The notes: generated from the letters alone by a model not told the origin. 64,000 bases of DNA from Sapria himalayana (GCA_029783825.1 JAREIK010000781.1:992001-1056000), one strand, 5' to 3'. Positions 1 to 12,894 are shown, counted from the stretch's first letter. Numbers and translations are program-made.

Positions 1-2514
1 AAAATTATGAATTAATTACATGACTTTTGAGTTTTAATGGATAATTGTGAAATTGATAATTTTTTGGATGTGATTAGCTAAGGGAATAGCACATGGAGTC
101 TTATGAAGTTTTGGTTTCCATTATTATCAGAAACTCTATCTAAAAAGTCATGATAATCTTTGTACACCATAACTTTACCAACTCATTAACATAATTTTTC
201 TTTCGTGTGACATATTTTTAGTGACTGTGATATTATCATGAAGTTAATTATATTTATTTACTGAACTTTAAATGGTTGTAATATTAATTCTACTGTATAA
301 CAACTAATTACTTTACTAGTATTAAAGGTCACAAGCATGTCTTGGTACCTCAACTTTATCTTTAATATAGCTTATAATCTCAAGTTAGAGTCACAACCTC
401 TTTAAAGAGTTGTTACTTTTGAGTTATAAAAAATTAAAGAGAAAAAAGTACGCAAGCTAAAGGCATAATAATTATTCAGAACCATGATTTTTAGAATACT
501 AAAATTTACAGAAGATTTAGCTGAGTACATTTATTTCCTAAAGCAATAACTTTTGTTCTCAAAGAAAGGCAAAGCCGTGACTTTTATGCTCGAGCTAATT
601 GCCAGTACCATGGTATTCTTGTAGTATTGTGGTAACATGTTATATAAGAGAAGAGAAGGTTTGTGTCATTTCCACACACAACATCATGGGTACTTGAGGA
701 TATTTCATAATGTTAGGACGACAAGAAACACAAGAAAGAAATTTTTAGCACCTTGACATTTTTCTAGTGCATCAACCATATAAAAATCAAGAAGGATCAA
801 TGCTAGCATCATAACATTATCATATATCATATGAGAAGTCCTTTTCCATGACATGACTATTTCATAATATCATGACACTTTATTAAAGATAAGAAGACAA
901 ATACACGAAGTCATGGTCGCTTAACAATGTTGCATCTTCGTGTTATAGAGATATGCCCAAATCATGATCGTTGCTATCACCATGACTTTGTGTTATAAAA
1001 AGATTGGGATGTAATTCAAAGTTACGATCATATTCTAGAGTCATGACCTCAAACTCAATAGATGAAGACCAAAGTTGTGATTTTTTTTCTAAAAATTATG
1101 ATTTTCTACTTAAAATAATGCAGAGTCACCCAAATATAAAAGTGGAAGATAAAGAAATTAAAAAAAAAACCTTTAATTCTTTTTCATGTCTCTCCATATA
1201 ACAAGTAAAGTTATGATAACTGCCAAACCCTAAAAGTGAATATTACACTCGCTAAGGATTCAACAAGCAAGCAATAGATGCGAGACTTAATGTAATCCCA
1301 AGAGTTGGGGAGGCATGACTCTCAACACCCATCTCTCTAGGATAGATTTAGGATTTTTTTTTTTACTCAAATAGCATGTATATAAGGTTTGTATAAATTG
1401 ATATATATGATGTGACATTATTTTTTATTTATAAATAAATATAGTTGATTTATTGTGTGTTATTAATATTGATGGATAAGTGATTAAATAGAATATTGAC
1501 TAAAGTTTAAAATATTGGTAGGTTTATGTGAGATTATCATGATGGATGATGATAGGAAAACTATGAGACTCACGTATGCATAAGATAGGAAAGAAATAAT
1601 AACCTTTTTGACGATAATGTTTAAGATCAACCTATATATTCAAACCCAAAATTTAGATAAGTTAATCATCACAAGTATGATGCTTATTAAGCAAAGTGAG
1701 GACACTATTACATTCCAATCCATTGTACACATTTTAAAAGAATCAATTCTTGATTAGGATGAATATTAAATAAAATATTCTCCTAAAAGATTAACCTTTA
1801 GTGTGAGTCACATCATCATCGAGGAGGATGATGACAAGTAATTCTCATGACACATGCGAGTATGATGTGACTCAAAAGGAGGTGACAACTTTTATGACTT
1901 ACTTTTGCTCGTATGAATCTCATTGATAAAATTTAAAGGAAGTATATATTAATTATGTGGGTATGTTACTTATGAAACTAAAATTACAAATACTTATAAA
2001 CTATATTAATTTTTGGTTTTTATGATACTTGAGACTGAAGAATAAGAGGGTGCATACAAAATAATAGTCGGGGATAGTTGTTGAAATTACTAAAAGGTAT
2101 AAGATTATTAATGACTATTAGACAAAAAATGTTGTCTCGATAATGATATACCAAGAAAACAAATATGAGGAGATTATAACAATGACCTTATATATCAATG
2201 TTAGTTCTATGTCCAAACATAATGTAAGTCAAATAACTTAAATATCATCACATAAATTAAATAAACAATCCAATAATCTAAGATTGTATAACAATTCGAA
2301 TATCCATTTTACTAAAAAAGAGTTGTCGCACTGTTAAATTATCAAAATACTGATATAATTGATATGAAATTGATATCTGGATGAAAATCTATTTTACTAC
2401 TTATATGACTTACACACATGTGGGTTTCTATTGATAAGATACTCTCGTTAAAAATGATTTTGGGAAATCACATAACTAATAAAATTACGTGGTCTAATAA
2501 AATTGTAATAAGTA
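1..2514 (+). repeat. 5' LTR of a Ty3/Gypsy-type retrotransposon
   Basis: This stretch is a long direct repeat of 6440-9044. Both copies share, in the same order, the phrase 'agcacatggagtc', many CATGAC-containing words, a microsatellite-free AT-rich body and a matching 3' end. The copies differ by many substitutions and small indels, so the insertion is old. The left edge coincides roughly with the window start, so the true 5' terminus may lie just outside. The right edge is placed immediately before a decayed primer-binding site. Confidence 0.75.
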
Positions 2515-2516
2515 TT

Positions 2517-2534
2517 TGGCAACATTGCTGCAAA
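2517..2534 (+). promoter_or_regulatory. decayed primer-binding site
   Basis: Directly after the LTR, 'tggcaacattgctgcaaa' matches 11 of 18 positions of the tRNA-Asp-type site used by Athila/Tat Gypsy elements (recalled from memory). Five of the seven mismatches are G-to-A or C-to-T, the pattern left by decay of methylated cytosines. The position at the LTR boundary supports the call. Confidence 0.5.
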
Positions 2535-3129
2535 TTATTTTGTTTGGTTAGTTAACATGAGTTGGCTTAATTATTCTTTTAAAAAAGAATTTTTTTTTTA
2601 GTTGTTAAGATATCATTGAGTTTGATAAATTTTCTTGAATCTAAATAGTAAGTCTTGTTAACTTGTTTGAAAGTAGATAGTTATATTTTGTTTTTTTTTG
2701 TATCCTTTGTATTGTTTTTCTTTTACTTTATAACACTCTTATATGAGTTGAAGCTTTGAGACTGAGCTAACCTATCTTGATCAAAAAATTAAAAGAATTA
2801 GCAGAGTTATTACTAGCTAAATAGCTAATAAAAAACTTATGGAGGGCACTAGCAATAATACAAAGTCCAAAGGCACTAATGGACAAGCTGTCAAATAATT
2901 CATCCACTACCATACCTTGAGAGAGTATTCGAGGCCCATCATTATAAATATTTATTCATGTTTTTGATTGTAATAAATGTAAGAAAATTACTTAGAGTTA
3001 AATTTGAGTCTCATAGCTATGGATCAGCAAAATTAGGATACAAAAAGGTATTTTAGCATGCTATCATATATTTGAAACTATAAGATACTATAAAAATAAA
3101 TAGAGTTAGTTAGTTAGCCTCAACATAAT

Positions 3130-3480
3130 AAGGTTATATTTAGTTTTATTTTTATTAAGTGACATGATACGAAGTTGGTTTCAATATTTACTACATGGTT
3201 CCATTTACAGTTGGATGAATTAGTAAAGGATTTTTTCACTAAATTTTTTCTACCTCAAATTATATCATAATTACAAAGTGACAAGCCAAAACAGACAAGA
3301 TAAGCATAAGAATTTATTTGATACTTGGAACTATTTCAAGGAGTTGTTTAGTAGATGTCATCAATATAAATTTGAATTGTAGTCCCAAGCACTAACTTTT
3401 TACATTGGATTAAACTATATGATGGGATGCACGATTGATATGATTACTAGATGGTCAATTATAAATAAATAACAAAATAA
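3130..3480 (+). pseudogene. gag remnant of Gypsy element
   Basis: Broken reading frames give the plant Gypsy Gag pattern in order: RSWFQYLLHGSIYSW at about 3166-3212, LFDTWNYFKELFSRCH at about 3314-3361 and FYIGLNYMMGCTIDMI from 3399. Family members have an aromatic/Leu-rich block followed by a tryptophan, then an 'E.W.RFK.LL..C' block, then 'FY.GL'. Stops and frameshifts separate the blocks, so no Gag can be made. The strand agrees with the LTR and primer-site order. Confidence 0.7.
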
Positions 3481-4639
3481 TCCATATCATTTATTTGAGG
3501 AGCTACCAATAAATAATTATCAACTCCAATGGATTGATAATTTAGGGGAAGACAAGTGGAAATGTTACAGTTGAATTAGTTCATCACCATTGAAGTGGAG
3601 TTGGAATTTCTTTTATGGAAGCTTCACACTCAAGAAGAAATGAGAAGAATATCAGTGGACATTATCATTTTATATCTGCATGAATCATTTGACTCGGATC
3701 GCATTTATCAAATTGAAAAAAACCAATCAAATACAAAGAAAATAATATGTGTTTTGACCAAATGATAATGTCTCAATACTTTACTATTTGAATGTAAGAA
3801 ATCAATAAATTTTTTTGGATGGAAGGCTATGGGAGTGGGCTTCAGAATATCATGTAATTTTTAAATAATATCGGGAACAAAATGATGACCTACACTAATC
3901 AAAAAGGCTCAAGTTTTAATTGTCGACCATCACGAAGAAAATAGAATCTAAGTTTGCAAGAAGGGATACAATTTATTTTAGCATAATTAAAAAAAAATGA
4001 TACCCAAGACAATCAGCTATGGCCATTTGAAGCAAGAATGGATCAAACTAGTTCAATAATGAGGAATAAAGAACATCGTCTCAGATAATTAGTATTATCA
4101 ATAAAAGGAATAAAAATAAAATAATTGCCAATTAATATGAAATCAAATTTAAAGAATATTTCTTAATATTACTTAGAAGCATAAATGTGTTGCCAAGGCA
4201 TTCTAAACAACAAGATTTTAGAATTTTTAAGGTTGATACAAGTAGAACTGTCAGTTTCCCAAAAGTCACGACTATTGAGTTACAAATATTCTTTGAACAA
4301 AAGGATTCTAGAAATTCTGAGCATGTTAATGTTATAATATTTTCAAAAGTCATGGCTCAAACAGAAATTTTCTAAGAAGCTATGGCCATGATTGAAATGA
4401 ACAAGAAATATAAAGAATATGATATTGCAGCACCTAATAAAATCATGACTTCAAAAGAAGTGCAAATCCAAGTTTTACTTGAAGATTAGAGAAAGAGAAA
4501 CGAAGAAACAGAGGAACGAATATAGGTTACCCAAAACTATGAAGATAAAAAATGAATTAAAATAAAGATAAGAGTAAGTTTCTAATAAATATTCTATTTT
4601 TCTCAATGATTTAGAAAATAGAAATTGGATTAATACTTC

Positions 4640-5170
4640 GAAAAGTTTCTCAATATATTCTGGAAGTTAGAAGTAAATACATTATTTATTGAAGCTCAAG
4701 TATAAATGCTAAACTACATGACATTTATGAAATATATAATAAGTGTAAAAGGAAGTTGAAAATATATGGCACAATGAATATGAACGATAAGTGTAGTTTA
4801 ATTATTCAAAGAAAACTTCCAAGAAAATTAAAGAATCTTGAAAGTTTTATTATACTTTATACTATTGGAGTTTATAGCTTTCAGAAGGCATTGATGCCCC
4901 TATCATGTGTGAATTTAGATCAAGTATCAACTTAATGCCTATCCAATGTCAAATGCATGAAGATTGAATTTTGTCAAACTTAATTTGATGTCTCTCTCAC
5001 TCCAAATGGTAATCGGACTATCAAGCATCAGGATGAAATCATTAAAGACATATTGCTCAGGGTGAGTATTTTTATCTTTTCAATAGATTTTATTGTTGTA
5101 AGGGGTTTGGAGGATAATTATATACTATTAGTAATGGAATGGTCATTGTTTGCCATTGAACATGCCCTTA
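4640..5170 (+). pseudogene. Gag-C/protease remnant of Gypsy element
   Basis: From about 4673 the plus strand encodes NTLFIEAQV, then MLNYMTFMKYI, CSLIIQRKLPRKLKNLESF and ILYTIGVYSFQKAL, separated by stops and at least one frameshift. This matches the linker and aspartic-protease region of Athila/Tat-type elements, where the last block precedes the DLGA active-site segment. The Asp-Leu-Gly-Ala residues are no longer readable here. Nothing resembling reverse transcriptase, RNase H or integrase was found between 5170 and 6440. Confidence 0.65.
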
Positions 5171-6439
5171 ATGACATCAAGAAATGAGAGTTCATAATAC
5201 ATATTAGCAAAGAATAAATAAAGTTCAATCTTTATATGACCAATGGAATCTAGATGATGATGAAATAGTGTATTCGAGAATTAACAATCTCTTTCATACC
5301 ACAATGCAACAAGTAAATTTTTGGTGGTAGGATTTTGTAGAAAATTATTAGCAGATACATATAAAGGATATGAAACAAAAGAACAACTTTGGAGCACTGA
5401 TAGTGATAAAAAAAAAGAAATATGGAGAATTATATTTGAGCGGTGAAAAATTAGAAAATAATGAAGATGATTACTATGAGGTTATGACATTCTTCAAATA
5501 TATGACCTCATAGGAGTCTTAATGTCTTATGTTGACAACTCCAAGGAAACTAAGAGATCAATAGAGAGAGAGAGATGATGTTGAGATAGAAATTATGGAA
5601 GAACAAATCAAAGACAAGGCCACGATTATATATAGCACACCGACTTTGAAATTATAGAAAGAAAATGATTATGGAAAGCATGAATAAAAAGCAATGGCTA
5701 TGCCTAATGCCATAACTTTTGGGATACGTGATGAATTAGTCAATTATAATTTTGAAGACAATATCACAGCTATGCACAACACTATAGTTTAGAAGTAATA
5801 GAATGAAAAGTGTAAAGAAACATTAAAGAAAAGCTTAAAGATAAAGTTATAGTCATACTTAATGCCACAACTTTGGGGATCCATGAAGAAAATGGACAAA
5901 ACCAACACATAAGAGGTAGCCATGATATTCACTAAAGTTATAGCACCAAAGATAAAAAACGACAAGGGATAAGTATAACTAAAGCAAAATTGAAGGAAGA
6001 AACAAATAAGAATAAGGTAAAATAATATACTGAGAAGATAATGTGGACATCAAAGATCTCTAATTGAGGAAAAATATATTTTAATAGTCTAGCTACAAAT
6101 ATTTTATATAGCACTCCTTGGGAGGTAACTCAATAAATTTTTTTTACATGTATGGTATAATAAATATATACATCAGCTGCATAAAATAAATATACACATC
6201 TAATAACCAATAAGTATAGTCATAGAACTCAAACTCTAACAAGATTATTAACATATTCACTTGAAGTTGCTCCATTAATTTTTAGACTTTACGACAATCA
6301 AACTTATTTGTAGTAATTCTTAGAAATGATGAAGAGCTTCTGTCATTGAAAGATATGTTATTACTAGGGGATAAATAATTATTTTAGCGTGGGAATTTGT
6401 TTGATATTTAAACTACCAAATATTCATAGGCATTTTAGT

Positions 6440-9044
6440 ACTCTATAATGTTGTATTGGCATTGAACAGAAGAAGTTATGAATTGATTTTATTATTTTTG
6501 AGTTTTGATGAGTTTGATGAATAATAATGAATTTTTTAGATTTTTGGATTTGTTTATCTGAGTGGATAGCACATGGAGTCATGAGAAATTTCGACATTCA
6601 ATCTTGGCCAAAAATATACCTAAAATGTCAGAGCAATCTTTGTACACAATGACCCTATCTACTCGTTAGTACAATTCTTTCACTATGCTGCGACATATTC
6701 TTAGTGACTGTAATATTATTATTAATTTGTAACTATACTTAATCTCATAAAATTTAAATGGTTACGATATTAATTATATGTAACATTAAATACGCACCCC
6801 ACTAGGGTTAAAGGTCATAGTCACGGCTTAGCGTAATGACTTTATCTTTAATATGGTTTGGTAGTCTCAAAACAAAGTCTTGATATTTTTACTTAGTCCC
6901 AAATTTTGAGCTACAATAAATTATAGACTCAAAATTAATATAGTCAAAAAAGTAATAATAATAATTCAGAACCATAACTTTTAGGCTAATAAAAATTATA
7001 AAGGTTACTCGAATACAGTCATTTCCCAAGGCCGAGACCTTTGTCCTCAAAGAAAGGCACAACATTAACTTTTATACTTGAGCTAAAAGCTAGCATCGTG
7101 ACATCATTGCAGCACAGAGATAAAATGATATAAGATAAAAAAGAATGCCAATATTGTAAGCATATGAAGGAAAGATTTGTATCGTGACCATTTCTTAAAA
7201 CAATGGCCATAGAAAATACTAGAGCGACTTTCTCATTACAATGACTATTTCCTAGTGTCACATCCATATAATAATCAAGGATGAATGTCAATGTCATGAC
7301 TTTATCACAGCATAGTGGCCATCTATTAATATGAGAAGTCTTTCACCACACCATGACCATTTCCTAGTACCATGACCATTTATTAAAGACAAAAAGATAA
7401 ATGCATGAAGTCGTTATCATTTTATAGTGCTACTTCTTCAAGTTACAAAGACATTAGGCCCAAGTAATGGTCTTTGCTAGCATTATGACTTTGTATTATA
7501 AAATGATCAAAATGCAGTCTGAAGTTGTGCCTAATTTCTAGATTTACGACCTCAAACTTGATAAATAAAGGTTGAGGTGGTGACTTTCTTCTGAAAGTTA
7601 TGGTTTCCTACTTAGAGTAATATAGAGTTTCTTGAGTATGAACGTAAAAGATAGAAAATTTCATAAAAATCTCTCATCTTTTTCCTCTTCCTCCAAGCAA
7701 CAAGCAAAGTCACAATAACTACCAAATATTATGAACAAATGTTGCATTCCCTAAAAGTTCCATAAGCAACAAAAGAATGTGAGACTTAATACAATCTATT
7801 TGTGTTAGGTGGCGTGACTCTCAAACCTCCCCTCTTTACCATAGATTCAAAAATTTTTATTAAAATTATAATCTAGAATGTATAAATTAATAAATGTGAT
7901 GTGATATTGATTTTTTATTTATTGATTAACATATTTGATTTATTTTGTATTATAGATATTGATAGATAAGTCATCATATGAACTTGAACTGGGTTTCAAC
8001 TATTGGTAGGTTTGTGCTAGATTATCATGGTGGATGATGATAAGTAAACCAAAAAGTTTAATCAGACATACAGTAGGAATAAAGTGATGGCCCTCTGAAT
8101 GTGATGGGTAAGATTATATGTTAAAACCTAAAATTTGAGTAAGTTAATTGTCATGAGTATGATAGATACGAAGCTAAAAATATGCATATTTATTTTTACA
8201 TACTAAACTATTATACACATCTAAAAAGGACCACTTCTTAATTGGAATAGTCATTAAATAGAATATTCTCCTAAGAGATTTTCTTTTAACGTGTAAGTTG
8301 GATCATCAAGGAAGGAGGCCACTGACATGCAATTCTTAGGACATACACAAATATATTGTTACTCATAGGATGGGGATAGTCCGTATGAGTCACTTTTACT
8401 AGTATGGTTCCACGAGTAAAACTTGAGGAAAATATATATTAACTATGTAAATATGATACTTATGAGACTAAAAGTATAAATATTAATAAATTATAGCAAT
8501 ATTTGATATAAGTTTGAAAATAAGAATATACTTATGAAGTAACCATCAATAATAATTGATGAAGTTACTTAAAAGATATAAGAATGTAAATAATTTTTGA
8601 GCAAAGAATAAATTATTATCTCAAATGTGACATACCAAGAGAATAATTATGAGACCATCATTGGGACAAGCACAATATTAATAACCACCTTATATGTCAT
8701 TAGGACAATGAATCATGGTACAATACTACAACCTTCATTCTATGTCCAGATATAATGTAAGTCGAGCAACTTGAAATTATCACATTAATTAAATGAATAA
8801 ATCCACGAATCTAAGATTATCTAATAATCTGAATATACATTTTAATGAAAATAAGTTATCTCATTATTTAAAAACCAAATTGCTAATACAACCTATATGT
8901 AATCAACATCTAGACAAAAATCTACTTTACAACTTATACGACTTATGCTCATATTGATCTATGATGAAAAGATAGTTTCATTAATAAGTTGTTAGAAAAT
9001 CTGCACCCCATAAAATTAGGCACAATAATAAAGTCATAACAGTC
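6440..9044 (+). repeat. 3' LTR of the Gypsy-type retrotransposon
   Basis: This is the second copy of the direct repeat that begins at the window start. Recognisable shared blocks include the CATGAC-rich stretch at 7200-7500 and the region around 8020-8060 with 'attatcatggtggatgatga'. The right boundary (~9044) is where similarity to the end of the first LTR stops. The left boundary is approximate by tens of bases. A target duplication cannot be tested because the outer 5' end is at the window edge. Confidence 0.7.
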
Positions 9045-9406
9045 ACATTATAAATCTCAATAATATGATCATTGAATTGAAACTTAGGAATTTGACTGCC
9101 AAATGATAAAGTTGATTTAGCTTTAAATTGGGTAGGTTAGTTATGGAAGTCATTTCTCATTGAACATCTTATATGTAAATATTAAAAAACTAGTAATATC
9201 CATGTATGATCTTTATCAAATTAGAGAGTAAATATGGTGTCTTTTTATTAGAGATAATTTGGTGAGAACTTAAAAAAACAAAAAAAAAAAACTCTCCTTG
9301 TTCTATTAATCTAAACATACACCCATTTTTAAAACTCAAATTCATTCCATAAACATGACTTCCAAATTCCAATCCTTTTCGACCAATATCACTATCGCAC
9401 AAACAC

Positions 9407-9514
9407 ACACAAGTGTGTGAGAGCGCACACACACACACACACATACATATATGTATAGAGAGAGAGAGAGAGAGATAGAGATATATATATATATATAGGG
9501 AGGGAAGGAGGAGG

Positions 9515-9558
<44 letters not shown>

Positions 9559-9563
9559 TAGAT

Positions 9564-9597
<34 letters not shown>

Positions 9598-9602
9598 GGG
9601 AA
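9407..9602. repeat. compound microsatellite (CA)n/(GA)n/(TA)n
   Basis: Successive runs of CA, GA/GATA and TA dinucleotides. Open frames across it encode only Tyr/Ile/Ser/Leu repeats and are not taken as genes. Confidence 0.9.
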
Positions 9603-9707
9603 GGAGGAGAGAGAGATACATGAATAGATAAATTGATGTAGAAATTTGGGATAACATGGTCTAGAAACAAGGAATAGAAAGGAGGGAAGGGAGAAAGGTA
9701 AATGGTA

Positions 9708-10517
9708 TTATTGGAAAGCAAAATTGAGCCTATTCTGGGCATGACCACGCCAAGAATTTCTCAATCCATAGCCATCCCCACGGTACCTTTGGCGTGGGGG
9801 GAGGATACCCTGCCGTTTCCGGGAACCCTCGTTCCAGGTGCCCCACGCACCAACTGGCACTCGGTCCTCCCAATGATTGACCCGCCCAGGATACCGCCAA
9901 TTGGCCCGGTCATCTCTCAACCGAGGGTCTCGGTTATAACCCCGAGAATTGTTCCAGAAATTTCTCCGCCCGGGTCCGATATTCCTCGCCCATCTATCAC
10001 GACCCGTCTCCGGTCCAACCCACGATCCGACCTTTCCCGGTTCATTCACCCTCGGCAAATGGGCCGGTTCCCAAGGATTATCATCTTCTTTGTTTGACGG
10101 AGCCGCAGGTGCGTCCGCGTGGTCCCCGCACTGGTCCCAGCCAGTGGGACCGGGGGCCACTGTGGGCTGCACGTGAGTTTCCGCACGGTGGCCGGAATCG
10201 GAATCTCCGTCGCCGGGAGGGGCCAAATAGACGTCTTCCAGATGCTGAATCAGCTCGGGATCAACTCCCACGTTCCAGTCCACTTCGTCCACGTACATGT
10301 TCCAGTCGGGCAGCGGGATGTTGCAGCGGCGCCCATTGATCTTCTCCCAGAACCGCCTTTTCGCATCTTGAAAAGCCTCTCTTCCGGCGGAATCGTCCCA
10401 AGAAAATATATCATCGCTAAACTTGTATTTTTGAACATCCACCACCTTCCACCATGGCACTCCCATTGAATAGCAGAACTTCTTTTCCCATGGCGGCACG
10501 CCGTCATCTTCTAAGCC
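9708..10517 (-). CDS. conserved plant protein of unknown function, 3' exon
   Basis: A minus-strand open frame encodes a non-repetitive protein with real-gene composition, in contrast to the AT-rich surroundings. It starts with EDDGVPPWEKKFC and continues through a Trp/Asp-rich block (WWKVVDVQKYKFSDDIFSWD, then FWEKINGRRCNIPLPDWNMY, then DEVDWNVGVDPELI). The C-terminal ~110 residues are an Arg/Asn/Gly/Trp-rich tail. I recognise the WEKKFC...WDDSA...EVDW...DPEL pattern as a conserved plant family without an assigned role; no enzyme motif is visible. No ATG opens the frame: a stop lies just upstream of 10541, and the likely 5' edge is an AG acceptor ('taggcttag') next to 10517. The first exon must therefore lie upstream (>10541), where only microsatellites and transposons are seen. 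It could be a gene with a distant first exon or a 5'-truncated copy. The Arg-rich tail suggests RNA binding, which is inference only. Confidence 0.6.
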   Translation of the reverse strand, partial: GLEDDGVPPWEKKFCYSMGVPWWKVVDVQKYKFSDDIFSWDDSAGREAFQDAKRRFWEKINGRRCNIPLPDWNMYVDEVDWNVGVDPELIQHLEDVYLAPPGDGDSDSGHRAETHVQPTVAPGPTGWDQCGDHADAPAAPSNKEDDNPWEPAHLPRVNEPGKVGSWVGPETGRDRWARNIGPGRRNFWNNSRGYNRDPRLRDDRANWRYPGRVNHWEDRVPVGAWGTWNEGSRKRQGILPPRQRYRGDGYGLRNSWRGHAQNRLNFAFQ

Positions 10518-10541
10518 TACCAAGAGTTCCAGAAGACCCAA

Positions 10542-10797
10542 TTACTTAACTAAATTATATATAACTATTTAACAATAAAATAAAACCTAAACCATTTTTT
10601 TTTTTACCAAAAAAATTAAAATATATTACAAACACTAATGAATATAAGGTACACAGATTCACACACTCACACACACACATCATAGATATATACTGTATTA
10701 TTATATTTTGATCTTTTTTAATTGTATATGTAGTTATATATGATATATATATATATGTCATAGATATATATATATGTAGTTATATATGATAACTACA

Positions 10798-10828
<31 letters not shown>

Positions 10829-11105
10829 CATAGACATATATGTGTAGGTATATATGATAATTGTATTATCATATATTGTATTATGATATTGTTTAAATAA
10901 AATTAGATAAATACTGTATTTTGATCTTTTTTTTTTCCTAATTAAATAACAATCTATTTAATGGTAGTATATATCATAAGGAAGTCATAATTATGCACTC
11001 AAAAAACAAAAAAAAATTAATAAAAAATTAATAAAAATAATGATGAATAACAAATTGATAAATTTTATTAATGTCTAAAAACATGATTAAAATTTTTTCC
11101 ACCCT
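10542..11105. other. AT-rich spacer with CA/GT and TA microsatellites
   Basis: It contains short CA (10655-10678), TA (10744-10780) and GT (10798-10820) runs with imperfect palindromes. No gene is seen; an upstream exon for the neighbouring minus-strand gene was looked for and not found. Confidence 0.6.
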
Positions 11106-11470
11106 TAGAGGTGTAAAACGGGCCGGGCTAGCCCGAGGCACTCACGATTAGGCCGTGCCTGGCCAGCAAGACATGGGAATGACCAGTGCCCGTGCCGAGC
11201 CTGTTGACAGCAAGACTCGTACAGTGCCAAGGACAACCAGGCCACGTGCTGGACCAGGGAAGGCCTGAAGGCACGGGGTCTTGGCACGAGCCGAGTTATG
11301 CCCGGCCCAGCCCGAAGCCACGACCCAAACCTAACTTCACGAGGACCAAGCCCAGCAGACCCGAATGTTCCGGTGGCCCTGAAGCCAGCCCACGATCTTT
11401 TTTCGAAAACCGAGGCCCAATTTCTTGTTCCCATTCCATTCCATGAAGCAGAAGCCAGAATCCCCCTCTC
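11106..11470. mobile_element. nDart-like hAT element, left part
   Basis: It begins 'tagaggtgtaaaacgggcc', matching the terminal sequence of the GC-rich elements at 12074, 12165, 16553 and 21131. The body is a GC-rich mosaic of short GCCCG/GGCACG words. No partnered right terminus with a matching target duplication was found, so this copy looks truncated or fused to the next repeat. Confidence 0.6.
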
Positions 11471-11479
11471 ATTAAAATT

Positions 11480-11836
11480 AGCTATGTTAAACGAATTGTG
11501 TCGTATTACCCATTTATTAAACGGTTGGTTTTCGTGTTGTGATTTTTTACCCGTTTATTAAATAGTTGGTGTTCGTGTTTTGATTTTTTTACCGATTTAT
11601 TAAACGGTTTGTGCTCGTGTTTTGATTTTTTTACCTATTTATTAAACGGGTCATGTACGGATTTACGTGTTTTTCACCCGTCACCCATTTAACCCGTACC
11701 CGTTTAACCAAACCTGACCCATTTAACCCGTACCCGTTTAACCAAACCTGACCCATTTAACCCGTACCCGTTTAACCAAACCTGACCCATTTAACCCGTA
11801 CCCGTTTAACCAAACCTGACCCATTTGACACCCCTA
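11480..11836. mobile_element. hAT-like element right end with 34-bp tandem repeats
   Basis: It ends 'catttgacacccccta'-like at 11836 (as written, 'tttgacacccctaatg'), the inverse of a TAGGGGTGTCAAA terminus. The interior consists of 'cccgtttattaaacgg'-type words and, from 11683 to 11818, four exact 34-bp tandem copies beginning 'acccatttaacccgtacc'. It is adjacent to, and may be fused with, the GC-rich element on its left. Confidence 0.6.
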
Positions 11837-12073
11837 ATGCCGAATACGCTTTTCTTATGGTAGCTTTACCAATTATGCTACTCATAATGCCAATATGAGG
11901 GATCTCACTAACTCCCGCCCCGGGGACCCGAGGCACAAATATGGAGAGTAGAGAGAGACATAATATGGATTAGTATGAGTGAGAGTAAAAAAAAAAAAAG
12001 ATCGCAAAAACTATAAAATGAGACTTAAAACTAGATCAAATGTGTAAATCATCGTCCATGACAAAGAACAACA

Positions 12074-12894
12074 TTGTGGTGTCAAACGGGCCGGGCCGTC
12101 CCAGCCCGGCCCGTTTTTTTTTTGAGCATGAGCGTGCCTTCGTGTCGGGCAAGGCACGGCACGGTAGAGGTGTCAAACGGGCCGGCCCAGCACGGCACGG
12201 CCCGTTTTTCACGTGCCCAGCCGTGCTGCCGTGCCGGGCACGGCACGGTTTTTTAAATTCGGGCACGGCTTGGCTTGGCCAGGCGGCACGGGCGCACGGC
12301 AAGGCAGGGCAGGCGGGTCGGGGCGGGTCGGGTCTGTTTGGACCCGACCCGCAGTCTTTTTACCGGGGGCGGGGCCCAGTTGGGTCACAAGTCACGACTC
12401 ACGACGCAGGCACGCGTGGCACGCCGCCAGTGCCACGCGTGCCTGCGTGAACCGGAACGGGATGGACCCGTGCCGGCGTGCCGTGCCGGGCCAGGCACGG
12501 CACGGCACGTGCTTTGTTCGCCCGGGCACGGCACGGGCCCGGGCACGTTTTTTGATCGTGCCAGGCCGGCCCGGCACGTTTGACACCTCTACGACACGGT
12601 TACTGTTCCGTGCCGTGCCTGACCCGGCATGGTTTAAAAAAGCCGGGCCTAGCATGGCCGTACGGTTTTGGCATCGTGGGACCGCGGGTCGGGTCCAATC
12701 AGACCCGACCCGTGGTCTTTTTTGCGGGAGGGACGATCGCGGGGACGAGCTCGGGGGACACCCGACACGGGACGAACCCGTGCCGGTGTGCCATGCCACG
12801 GGCCAAACCTTGCCGGGTCAAGCACGAGCCCGAGCACGAGCCCAAGCACGGGATTTTCTTGTGCCTGGCTGGCCCGGCCCGGTTGACACCTCTA
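12074..12894. mobile_element. nDart-like non-autonomous hAT element (outer)
   Basis: The terminal inverted repeats are 'ttgtggtgtcaaacgggcc' on the left and, on the other strand at the right, 'tagaggtgtcaaccgggcc'. An exact 8-bp target duplication, GAACAACA, flanks it at 12066-12073 and 12895-12902, as hAT transposases make. The body is very GC-rich, with repeated GGCACGG words. It carries no transposase and contains a second element of the same family at 12165-12591. The open frames through it are repeat-derived. Confidence 0.9.
12165..12591. mobile_element. nDart-like hAT element nested in the outer copy
   Basis: The ends are 'tagaggtgtcaaacgggcc' and '...cacgtttgacacctcta', perfect inverses over the first 16 bases or so. 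It is flanked by cggcacgg (12157-12164) and cgacacgg (12592-12599), 7 of 8 identical, a decayed hAT target duplication. Length is 427 bp with no coding capacity. The insertion target lies in the subterminal GC-rich repeats of the outer element. Confidence 0.88.

Larger units (their letters stand above)
2535..6440 (+). mobile_element. internal region of old non-autonomous Gypsy element
   Basis: The ~3.9 kb between the two LTRs contains only the gag and protease remnants. The rest (2535-3130, 3480-4640, 5170-6440) is AT-rich with no open frames of substance. An autonomous Gypsy element needs several more kilobases for polymerase and integrase. This is therefore either a pol-less derivative or a copy that suffered a large deletion. 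Confidence 0.6.
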
